From: Caballeronia sp. SBC1
GTDB taxonomy: Bacteria > Pseudomonadota > Gammaproteobacteria > Burkholderiales > Burkholderiaceae
Assembly (NCBI RefSeq): GCF_011493005.1
Contig: NZ_CP049156.1
Location: 3,224,001 to 3,288,000, forward strand
Direction: 5' to 3'
DNA: 64,000 nucleotides
Numbering within the stretch: position 1 is the stretch's first letter; each line of letters starts with the position of its first letter. Below are positions 57,239-64,000 of this stretch, piece after piece. Both the position numbers and the translations under genes were made by a program. The notes under the pieces are model-generated. The model was given only the letters and a program-made list of their open reading frames with translations. It had not been told where the DNA came from and ran no database searches.

Positions 57239-57730
57239 TTAATCGACGCTCGCGCAACTCACTGGCGTGGCCTTCAGCAGGTCGGTCAGAACCGGCGGCG
57301 CAATGCTCACCAGATATCCGCGCCGTCCGCCGTTCAGATAGATTGTGTCCAGGTCCAGGATGGTCGATTCCACGTACACCGGCATCGCCTTCTTCGTGCC
57401 AAACGGCGACGTCCCGCCAATCAAGAACCCTGAATGACGGTTGGCCACTTCCGGCTTGCACGGCTCGACGCGCTTCGCGCCAATCTGCCGGGCCAGATTC
57501 TTCGTCGAGACGGTTTTGTCGCCGTGCATGAGCACGATCAGCGGCTTCGCGTATTCATCCTCCATCACGAGCGTCTTGACCACGCGATGTTCATCTACAC
57601 CCAGCTGGCGCGCCGATTCTTCCGTGCCACCATGCTCGACATACTCATAAGGATGTTCGCCGAAAGCGACCTTGTGCCGACGCAAAAACTGCGTCGCCGG
57701 GGTCTCGGAAATGTGTTTTACCTTGGACAT
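57239..57730 (-). CDS. ybaK: Cys-tRNA(Pro) deacylase YbaK/EbsC-like
   Basis: 163-residue YbaK-fold editing domain. Blocks: TPATQFLRRHKVAFGEHPYEY, VVKTLVMEDEYAKPLIVLMHGDKTVSTKNLAR and HSGFLIGGTSPFGTKKAMPVYVE, with the conserved Lys (TVSTKNLA) and GGTSPFG loop. It removes cysteine mischarged on tRNA(Pro). The ATG at 57730 starts MSKVKHISETPATQFL; 17 upstream codons are not conserved. Divergent from the acyl-CoA dehydrogenase. Confidence 0.94.
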   Translation of the reverse strand: MSKVKHISETPATQFLRRHKVAFGEHPYEYVEHGGTEESARQLGVDEHRVVKTLVMEDEYAKPLIVLMHGDKTVSTKNLARQIGAKRVEPCKPEVANRHSGFLIGGTSPFGTKKAMPVYVESTILDLDTIYLNGGRRGYLVSIAPPVLTDLLKATPVSCASVD

Positions 57731-57880
57731 GACGGCATTGTAGCGGCGCGAAAGCACGGCCACCATCGACCGAATGGCCAATTGTGCAAGCTGATTTACT
57801 GTGGCACGATCGTTCGCAAATGCTTATTCAGTGTTCTACGATCGAGCAACCATCTTGCATTGGATCAGAGGAGATTCAAC

Positions 57881-59032
57881 GTGATTCGCGATTCAGAAAC
57901 CCAGACGTTGCTTGAAGACGCCATTCGCCGATTTGTACGCGAAACCCTCGTGCCGCGTGAAGCGGAAGTCGATGAAACCGACCAGATTCCCGCCGATGTG
58001 CTCGCCGCCATGCGCGAGATCGGCCTGTTCGGGCTGACCATTCCGGAGGCTTACGGCGGACTCGGCCTGACGATGGAAGAGGAAGTGCGCGTGGCGTTCG
58101 AACTCGGCCAGACATCGCCGGCGTTCAGGTCCGTGATCGGCACGAACAACGGCATCGGGTCGATTGGCATTCTGCTGGACGGCAGCGAGGAACAGAAGCA
58201 GCACTATCTGCCGAAGCTCGCCGCGGGCGATCTGATCGGCTCGTTCTGCCTGACCGAGCCGGACGCGGGCTCGGACGCAGCATCGCTGAAAACCAAAGCG
58301 CGCAAGGACGGCGACCACTACGTGCTGAACGGCACGAAGCGCTTCATCACGAACGCGCCGGAAGCCGGCATCTTCACCGTAATGGCGCGCACGAGCGACG
58401 CCAAAGGCGCAAGCGGCATTTCCGCGTTCATTGTGGAGCGTGAATCGCCCGGGCTATCGCTCGGCAAACCCGACAGGAAAATGGGCCAGCGCGGCGCGCA
58501 TACCTGCGACGTGATCTTCGAGAACTGCCGCATTCCGGCCGCGCAATTGATCGGCGGCGTGGAGGGCGTCGGATTCAAGACCGCCATGAAAGTGCTCGAT
58601 AAAGGGCGTTTACACATTGCAGCCATCGCTATTGGCGCTGCTAAACGGATGCTGCGCGACGCCCTCGCCTACGCCATGGAACGCAAGCAGTTCGGCCAGC
58701 CGATCGTCGAATTCCAGCTCGTGCAAGCCATGCTGGCCGACAGCAAGACCGAGATCTATGCGGCCGAATGCATGGTGCTCGACGCCGCGCGCCGCCGCGA
58801 CGAGGGCCGCGACGTGTCCATAGAAGCGTCGTGCGCCAAATATTTCGCCACCGAGATGTGCGGCCGCGTGGCCGATCGCGCGGTGCAGGTGCACGGTGGC
58901 GCGGGGTATATCTCGGAGTACGGCATCGAACGTTTTTATCGCGATGTGCGGCTCTTCAGGCTTTACGAAGGCACATCGCAGATTCAACAAGTGATCATCG
59001 CGCGCGGACTGATGCGCGGCACGGAGATTTGA
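57881..59032 (+). CDS. acyl-CoA dehydrogenase
   Basis: 383-residue FAD-dependent acyl-CoA dehydrogenase. N-terminal helical part (IPEAYGGLGLTMEEE), FAD/substrate block FCLTEPDAGSDAASLKTKA, and the C-terminal VQVHGGAGYISEYGIERFYRDVRLFRLYEGTSQIQQ with the catalytic Glu in YEGTSQ. It begins with GTG at 57881 eight bases behind GAGGAG. The AMP-ligase gene starts one base after its stop, so the two act on the same acyl substrate chain. Exact chain or branch type is not readable; short or branched chains are plausible. Confidence 0.96.
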   Translation: MIRDSETQTLLEDAIRRFVRETLVPREAEVDETDQIPADVLAAMREIGLFGLTIPEAYGGLGLTMEEEVRVAFELGQTSPAFRSVIGTNNGIGSIGILLDGSEEQKQHYLPKLAAGDLIGSFCLTEPDAGSDAASLKTKARKDGDHYVLNGTKRFITNAPEAGIFTVMARTSDAKGASGISAFIVERESPGLSLGKPDRKMGQRGAHTCDVIFENCRIPAAQLIGGVEGVGFKTAMKVLDKGRLHIAAIAIGAAKRMLRDALAYAMERKQFGQPIVEFQLVQAMLADSKTEIYAAECMVLDAARRRDEGRDVSIEASCAKYFATEMCGRVADRAVQVHGGAGYISEYGIERFYRDVRLFRLYEGTSQIQQVIIARGLMRGTEI

Positions 59033-59033
59033 A

Positions 59034-60569
59034 ATGGACATGGATGTCACCGCCCTGCTCGCCGCATTGCCCACGCGTATTTCCGATATTCCCGCGCGCC
59101 TCGCCGCCCGCGATCCGCAGCACATTGTCTTGATCGAGGACGAGCGGCGGCTGAATGCGGCGGAACTCGTGCGAGCCATTGACGACACCGCCCGCCAGCT
59201 AGCGCAAGCCGGTGTGCAAGGCGGCGATCGCGTGATGATCGTGAGTGAGAATTGCGTGGCGCAGGTGGTGCTGATGTTCGCCGTCGCGAAGCTCGACGCG
59301 TGGTGTTTGCTGACGAACGCCCGGCTTTCGGCAAGCGAAGTCGACGCGATCCGCGCGCACGCAAAACCGCGAGTGGTGGCGTTCACCGTCGATGCATCGA
59401 AGGATGCCGCGAGTCATGCGGACCGGTTGCACGCTTCAGTAGTGACAGCGGCAACGAACATAGGCGCGTCGCGTTTTATTGTCGATGAAACCGTGTCGCC
59501 GGAGCCCGTCGAAACCGATCCCGCCCGTCAATGTGCCGCACTGATCTACACCACGGGCACGACCGGCGCGCCCAAGGGCGTGATGCTGTCGCATCGCAAC
59601 GTGTTGTTTATCGCGGCCATGTCCAGCACATTGCGGCGTGTGACGCCCGAAGACGTGGTGTACGCCGTGCTGCCCATTACGCACATCTACGGACTGGCGT
59701 CGGTCTGTCTCGGCAGCCTGTACGCGGGGGCAACGCTCCGGCTCGCGCCGCGCTTCGCCCCGGATGCCGTGCGGCGAGCGTTGGCGGAAGAGAACGTCTC
59801 GATCTTCCAGGGCGTACCGGCCATGCACGCAAAGCTCGTCGAACAGGTGCAGACAAGCGGTACGCCGTGGCGTGCACCCGCGCTGCGTTTCGCATATTCC
59901 GGCGGGTCTCCGCTCGATGCCGCGTTGAAGGCACGCGTCGAAGGCTTGTACAAGGTGCCGCTGCACAATGGCTATGGCATGACGGAAAGCAGTCCGACCA
60001 TATCGCAGACCATGCTCGACGCGCCACGCGATGACTGCTCGGCAGGCGATCCCATACCCGGTATCGAGCTGCGATTCGTCGCGCTGGATGGCGTGGATGT
60101 GGCACCGGGCGAAGTCGGTGAACTATGGGTGCGCGGCCCGAACGTGATGCTCGGGTATTACCGCAATGAAGCGCAGACGCGGGCGACAGTCACGAAAGAT
60201 GGCTGGCTCCGAACCGGCGATCTTGGGCGACAGGCGCCGGATGGCGCGTTGTATATCGTCGGGCGCAGCAAGGAACTGATCATCCGTTCGGGCTTCAACG
60301 TGTACCCGGCTGAAGTCGAGAACGTGCTGAACTCCCATCCCGATGTGCTGCAATCTGCGGTGATCGGGAGGCCGGTCGAGGGCAACGAGGAGGTGATCGC
60401 GTTCGTCGAATTGCTGCCCGCGGTGCATGCGCTGCCCGACGATATCGTCCAGTGGTGTGCTGAGCGTCTCGCGCCTTACAAGCGCCCCGCCGAGATCCGC
60501 GTGCTGGCGGCACTGCCGGCGGCATCGACAGGAAAGGTGTTGAAACACAAGCTTCGGGACGAACTTTAA
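59034..60569 (+). CDS. acyl-CoA synthetase (AMP-dependent)
   Basis: 511-residue ANL-superfamily ligase. A3 motif ALIYTTGTTGAPKGVMLSH (about residues 165-183), A5 NGYGMTESSPT, A7 YKDGWLRTGD-type block (TKDGWLRTGDLGRQA) and A10 PAASTGKVLKHKL with the catalytic Lys. It activates a carboxylic acid to acyl-CoA. It starts one base after the acyl-CoA dehydrogenase stop; together they form a two-step acid activation and oxidation unit. Two in-frame ATGs (59034 and 59040) are possible starts. Confidence 0.94.
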   Translation: MDMDVTALLAALPTRISDIPARLAARDPQHIVLIEDERRLNAAELVRAIDDTARQLAQAGVQGGDRVMIVSENCVAQVVLMFAVAKLDAWCLLTNARLSASEVDAIRAHAKPRVVAFTVDASKDAASHADRLHASVVTAATNIGASRFIVDETVSPEPVETDPARQCAALIYTTGTTGAPKGVMLSHRNVLFIAAMSSTLRRVTPEDVVYAVLPITHIYGLASVCLGSLYAGATLRLAPRFAPDAVRRALAEENVSIFQGVPAMHAKLVEQVQTSGTPWRAPALRFAYSGGSPLDAALKARVEGLYKVPLHNGYGMTESSPTISQTMLDAPRDDCSAGDPIPGIELRFVALDGVDVAPGEVGELWVRGPNVMLGYYRNEAQTRATVTKDGWLRTGDLGRQAPDGALYIVGRSKELIIRSGFNVYPAEVENVLNSHPDVLQSAVIGRPVEGNEEVIAFVELLPAVHALPDDIVQWCAERLAPYKRPAEIRVLAALPAASTGKVLKHKLRDEL

Positions 60570-60597
60570 GCTCGCATCTGCTTTAGGCTCAAACCTT

Positions 60598-61548
60598 TCA
60601 GCCGCGCGGATGGTGATCGTGATGCAGCGTCTTCAGCCGCTCCCGCGCGACGTGGGTGTAGATCTGCGTCGTGGAAATGTCAGTATGGCCGAGCAGCATT
60701 TGCACCACGCGTAAATCGGCCCCGTGATTCAGCAAGTGCGTGGCGAACGCATGCCGCAAGGTGTGCGGTGAGAGCGGCGCGCGCACGTCGGCGGTGAGCG
60801 CGTGGCGCTTGATGATGTTCCAGAACTGCTGGCGCGTCATGCCTTCGCCGCGCGTGGTGACGAACAGGGCATCGGCGGCGCGAGCGCCGAGCAACACCGG
60901 CCGCGATTCGCGCAAATAGCGCTCGATCCAGTCGTGCGCGACCGCCCCGAACGGGATAAGGCGCTCCTTCGACCCCTTGCCCATCACGCGCACCACGCCT
61001 TCGTTCAAGCCCACCTCCACGGTCTTCAACGTGACGAGTTCGGTCACGCGCAGGCCGCTTGCGTACATCAGCTCAAGCATGGTCCGGTCGCGTAGCCCAA
61101 GCGCGGTTTCCACATCGGGCGCGTTCAGCAAGGCCTCGACCTGGGCTTCGTTCAAGGTCTTGGGAAAGCGCGGTGCCTGTTTGGCCGAACGCAGCTTAAG
61201 CGTGGGATCGGCGGGCGCGCGATGCTCTCGCAATGCCCACGCGTAGTAGCGGCGAAAAACCGATAACCGGCGGTTGGCGGACGTTGCCTTGTCCGCGCGA
61301 CGGGCGGCGAGATAGCCGTTCATGTCGGCTTCGGTGGCGGTATCCACAGTGCCGCCCCGTGTCTTCGATAACCACTCGGAGAACAAGCGCAAATCGCGCC
61401 GGTACGCCTCAAGCGAGTTCTTGGCGAGACCATGTTCGAGCCAGAGCGCGTCGCAAAAAAGATCGATCGATGCGCTGCTCGACACGAGTTCCGGCGCGCG
61501 TTCTGCCTCGGTCACTTCCATTGATATTTCCTGTAATCGTGCGGTCAT
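60598..61548 (-). CDS. xerD: tyrosine recombinase XerD
   Basis: 316-residue XerD, resolving chromosome dimers at dif with XerC. Core-binding SAM-like domain (LAKNSLEAYRRDLRLFSEWL), then the catalytic domain with R in YASGLRVTELVTL, K in GKGSKERLIPFG, HxxR in SPHTLRHAFATHLLNHGADLR, H in LLGHTDISTTQIYTH (also holding Tyr). The ATG 61548 overlaps the queG stop (ATGA); an internal ATG at 61521 with AGGAAA upstream is an alternative start. Typical of Burkholderia XerD in length. Confidence 0.95.
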   Translation of the reverse strand: MTARLQEISMEVTEAERAPELVSSSASIDLFCDALWLEHGLAKNSLEAYRRDLRLFSEWLSKTRGGTVDTATEADMNGYLAARRADKATSANRRLSVFRRYYAWALREHRAPADPTLKLRSAKQAPRFPKTLNEAQVEALLNAPDVETALGLRDRTMLELMYASGLRVTELVTLKTVEVGLNEGVVRVMGKGSKERLIPFGAVAHDWIERYLRESRPVLLGARAADALFVTTRGEGMTRQQFWNIIKRHALTADVRAPLSPHTLRHAFATHLLNHGADLRVVQMLLGHTDISTTQIYTHVARERLKTLHHDHHPRG

Positions 61549-62789
61549 GCTTCCTGGCGCAGCGCCCATTCGACGTGCTCACGGACCAGCTCTGAATCAT
61601 CCGTGGAGCGGGCATTCAGTGCGTTTCGTATTGCCGAGCGCTCATCGGCGCCCAAAACAGGCGAGCGCAACGCATTGCCCATCGCCACCGCGATATTACG
61701 CAGCCATTGCTCGTGTCCAATGCGGCGAATCGCGCTGCCCTGCATGCGTTCATCGAAATCATGGGCGCTCCAGCCGAACAGCATTACGAGCGACGCGCGA
61801 TCGAGCCCATGGCGCACATCGAAATCCGCGACCGGCGCGGCCTGCGCGAACTTGTTCCACGGACATACCAGTTGGCAATCGTCGCAACCATAAACCCGGT
61901 TGCCGATCAGCGGCCGCATGTCTTCGGGAATGCTACCCTTCAACTCGATGGTCAGATACGAAATGCAACGGCGGGCATCCACGCGATACGGCGCGACGAT
62001 CGCCCCGGTCGGGCAAACATCGATGCAGCGCTTACAGCTTCCGCAATGCGAACCGTCGTGTTCGGGCGCGTGATCGGGATGGGTCAAAGCGTCGGGTGGC
62101 AGCGGAATATCCACCAAAATCTCGCCGATAAAAAACAGCGAACCGGCATCGCTTTGTAGCAACAACGTGTGTTTTCCGCGCCAACCGTTGCCCGCTTTTT
62201 GCGCGAGCTCAACCTCGAGAACGGGTGCGGAATCGGTAAATACGCGATACCCGTACGCGCCAATCTCGGCCTCTATGCGATCGGCCAACTGCTGCAAGCG
62301 GCTGCGCATGACCTTGTGATAATCGCGGCCTCGAGCGTAGACCGACACGACCGCCGCCGCAGGATTGTCTATTCGAGCCCATTCGGCCGTGCGCCAGTCG
62401 ATTGCCTGACCGTCGGCTGTCGTGGCACTTTCGCGCGCCTTGCCGTCGAGCGTCGATGCCGGCAAGTAGGCCATTCGAACTGTAATAACACGTCGCGTGC
62501 CGGCCACAAGCTCGGCTGGCCTTGCGCGTTTCATCCCATGTTTGGCCATATAATCCATCTCGCCGTGATAGCCTGCTTCAAGCCATGAGGCCAGGCCTTC
62601 TTCGGCTTCCGTCAAGTCGGCGTCGCTGACGCCGACTGCAGCGAACCCCAGCTCGCGCCCCCACGCCTTGATGCGTAGCGCGAGTTCAGCCAGCGCGGCT
62701 TCGTCGTCAAAGCTGAAGTGGCGCGTGTCCGCGACGGCGTCGTCTGACGCGCTCTCGCGTTCCACAGGGTGTTCCGGCAAACGGTTCAT
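61545..62789 (-). CDS. queG: epoxyqueuosine reductase
   Basis: 414-residue QueG, last step of tRNA queuosine synthesis (epoxyqueuosine to queuosine, cobalamin dependent). The two [4Fe-4S] clusters: HCGSCKRCIDVCPTGAI (about residues 245-261) and VYGCDDCQLVCPWN (about 300-313). The N-terminal cobalamin-binding part contains YHGEMDYM, RVITVRMAY and HKVMRSRLQ-type segments; the C-terminus is a HEAT-like repeat (IRRIGHEQWLRNIAVAMGNAL). The start ATG 62789 is 17 bases from the divergent tsaE start. An in-frame GTG lies one codon before. Confidence 0.96.
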   Translation of the reverse strand: MNRLPEHPVERESASDDAVADTRHFSFDDEAALAELALRIKAWGRELGFAAVGVSDADLTEAEEGLASWLEAGYHGEMDYMAKHGMKRARPAELVAGTRRVITVRMAYLPASTLDGKARESATTADGQAIDWRTAEWARIDNPAAAVVSVYARGRDYHKVMRSRLQQLADRIEAEIGAYGYRVFTDSAPVLEVELAQKAGNGWRGKHTLLLQSDAGSLFFIGEILVDIPLPPDALTHPDHAPEHDGSHCGSCKRCIDVCPTGAIVAPYRVDARRCISYLTIELKGSIPEDMRPLIGNRVYGCDDCQLVCPWNKFAQAAPVADFDVRHGLDRASLVMLFGWSAHDFDERMQGSAIRRIGHEQWLRNIAVAMGNALRSPVLGADERSAIRNALNARSTDDSELVREHVEWALRQEA

Positions 62790-62806
62790 CACGACATTTT
62801 ACGAGA

Positions 62807-63373
62807 ATGCCCGACATCCTCACTCGATCGTTTGCAAACCTTCCCGCCGCGCTCCTCGAACGCCGCTTCGACCTGCCTGACGAAGACGCGACGCTCGCCT
62901 TCGGTGGCCGCTTCGCGCAGGCGATCCTGCAGACGCGCGGACTGAGCGATTCAGACATTTCGAACGCACAAAACGAACGTTTTCCGGGTTTGCAGGTCCA
63001 GTTGATCGGCGACTTGGGCGCGGGCAAGACAACGCTGGTGCGCGCGACGCTGCGCGCACTCGGTCACGCGGGCCGCGTGCGCAGTCCTACTTACACGCTC
63101 GTCGAACCCTACTCGCTTGCTACGGAAACGGGTCCGCTCGAGCTCTATCACTTCGATCTTTATCGCTTTGCCGATCCAGCCGAATGGGCCGACGCCGGCT
63201 TTCGCGAATACTTCGACGCAGGCGCGATCTGCCTGGTCGAATGGCCGCAACGTGCTGGCGGACTGCTAGGTGTGCCGGATCTCGAATTCACGCTGGAACA
63301 GGAAGGCGAAGGCCGCGTGCTGATAGCGCGTGCGTTTAGCGAAACAGGAAAGTCATGTCTCGAAAGCTGTTGA
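62807..63373 (+). CDS. tsaE: tRNA threonylcarbamoyladenosine ATPase TsaE
   Basis: 188-residue TsaE. Walker A GDLGAGKTTLVRATLRALG (about residues 68-86), VRSPTYTLVEPY, and LVEWPQRAGGLL with the conserved Glu-Trp. TsaE energises TsaB-TsaD in t6A synthesis. An N-terminal extension of about 30 residues (FANLPAALLERRFDLPDEDA) precedes the usual start. The start codon is 17 bases from queG on the other strand, so promoters for both overlap coding DNA. Its 3' end overlaps the amidase gene by 19 bases. Confidence 0.95.
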   Translation: MPDILTRSFANLPAALLERRFDLPDEDATLAFGGRFAQAILQTRGLSDSDISNAQNERFPGLQVQLIGDLGAGKTTLVRATLRALGHAGRVRSPTYTLVEPYSLATETGPLELYHFDLYRFADPAEWADAGFREYFDAGAICLVEWPQRAGGLLGVPDLEFTLEQEGEGRVLIARAFSETGKSCLESC

Positions 63374-64000
63374 TCAAGCCGTTTCATTCGATCGAATCGA
63401 CCGCCACGGCCTCGCACAACTGGCGGCGGCGCCAGGTGCTGCGCGCGGGTGCCTCGACTATCGCGCTAGCGCTGCTCGGGCCGAAACTCGCGTACGCCAG
63501 CTCGGTGCTCGGCGTGCGCGTGTGGCCTGCCCGCGATTACACACGGGTCACGATCGAGTCCGATCAGCCGCTGCAAAACACCCAGCAACTGCTGCAGGGT
63601 CCGGACCGGCTCGTGGTCGACCTGAATGGGCTCGACCTCGATCAGGAACTGAAGGATCTCGTCTCGAAGATCACGCCGAACGATCCGCAGATCCAGTCGG
63701 TGCGCATCGGTCAATATCAGCCGCACGTGGTGCGCATGGTGTTCGACCTGAAGGGGTCCGTGAAGCCGCAAGTGTTCACGCTGACGCCGATTGGCAGCTA
63801 CAAGTATCGGCTGGTCTTCGATTTGTATCCGGCCGTTGCTCCCGACCCGCTGATGGACTTGCTCGCTCAGTCCGAGCACAAGCAACAAACCTTCGATCAG
63901 ACCAACCCGAATCCGGCCCCGCCGCCTGCCACGCTAAGCGGCCCCGCCACGCCGCCGAAAACGAACGTGCCGGACAACACGGACGAGTTTTTCCAGAAGT
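63355..64000 (+). CDS. amiC: N-acetylmuramoyl-L-alanine amidase, 5' part
   Basis: The first 215 codons are visible; the gene leaves the window at the right. N-terminal Tat signal: NWRRRQVLRAGASTIALALLG (residues about 22-42, twin arginine), then an AMIN domain (about residues 55-165; SVLGVRVWPARDYTRVTIE, RLVVDLNGLDL, VRIGQYQPHVVRMVFDLKG). A Pro-rich linker (NPNPAPPPATLSGPATPP) follows before the expected amidase_3 domain. This matches AmiC, the Tat-exported cell-separation amidase. tsaE-amiC is a common order. Confidence 0.92.
   Translation, partial: MSRKLLIKPFHSIESTATASHNWRRRQVLRAGASTIALALLGPKLAYASSVLGVRVWPARDYTRVTIESDQPLQNTQQLLQGPDRLVVDLNGLDLDQELKDLVSKITPNDPQIQSVRIGQYQPHVVRMVFDLKGSVKPQVFTLTPIGSYKYRLVFDLYPAVAPDPLMDLLAQSEHKQQTFDQTNPNPAPPPATLSGPATPPKTNVPDNTDEFFQK

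Overview
The window is chromosomal DNA, GC-rich throughout, from a beta-proteobacterium of the Burkholderia group, most likely Paraburkholderia or Caballeronia. Several things point there. The housekeeping proteins are Burkholderia-like: PyrB, GroEL with a GGM-rich tail, Fe-type SodB and ArgF. The gene strings yqgE-ruvX-pyrR-pyrB-pyrX, lpxK-Trm112-kdsB-adk and rpsT/DUF3579/argF/argG fit that group. There is also a 3-hydroxybutyrate oligomer hydrolase of the Ralstonia/Burkholderia type. I see no rRNA, tRNA or CRISPR array.

Layout. 1-0.5 kb: 5' part of an RfbB-type sugar nucleotide dehydratase. 0.7-5.5 kb: minus-strand operon yqgE-ruvX-pyrR-pyrB-pyrX-plsC, joining pyrimidine synthesis control, ATCase and its non-catalytic dihydroorotase partner. 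5.5-11.5 kb: photolyase, a FimL-like protein, a 56-residue rubredoxin, thiD, a DUF72 protein and a small secreted protein. 11.6-13.75 kb: groESL with a CIRCE operator over a sigma70-like promoter. 14-23.2 kb: a lipoprotein, 3HB-oligomer hydrolase, a BON protein, a membrane-anchored TAXI protein, a DsbA-fold isomerase, a LysR regulator and an MFS transporter.

23.2-31 kb is the accessory part. Two copies of a long imperfect palindrome (about 0.9-1.0 kb each, lying in opposite orientations) bracket DinB, GntR, permuted CoA-transferase and DHA2-type MFS genes. Copy 1 is split by a complete 1375-bp IS3-family element with a 3-bp target duplication. Copy 2 is intact and shows the architecture: terminal inverted ends, two homologous arms of about 0.37 kb and a unique centre of about 0.15 kb. 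I could not match this element to a named family from sequence alone.

31.2-41.4 kb: a degenerate EAL protein, a decayed receiver-domain pseudogene, a transglutaminase-like exported protein, a tightly coupled TPR/ATP-grasp + SerC-like aminotransferase pair, a LytS/LytTR two-component pair, a small membrane protein and sodB. 41.6-51 kb: xseA, the lipid A/KDO/adk cluster, an SDR, SirB1 and murJ. 51-64 kb: rpsT, DUF3579, argF, argG, murB, yajQ, plsY, ybaK, an acyl-CoA dehydrogenase with an acyl-CoA ligase, xerD, queG, tsaE and the start of a Tat-exported amidase.

Most convergent gene pairs share one short GC hairpin flanked by A and T runs, that is, a bidirectional terminator. The most interesting items for follow-up are the palindromic repeat family with its internal reading frame, the ATP-grasp/SerC pair with a hexapeptide leader ORF, the degenerate EAL protein, the orphan membrane TAXI protein and the permuted CoA-transferase.
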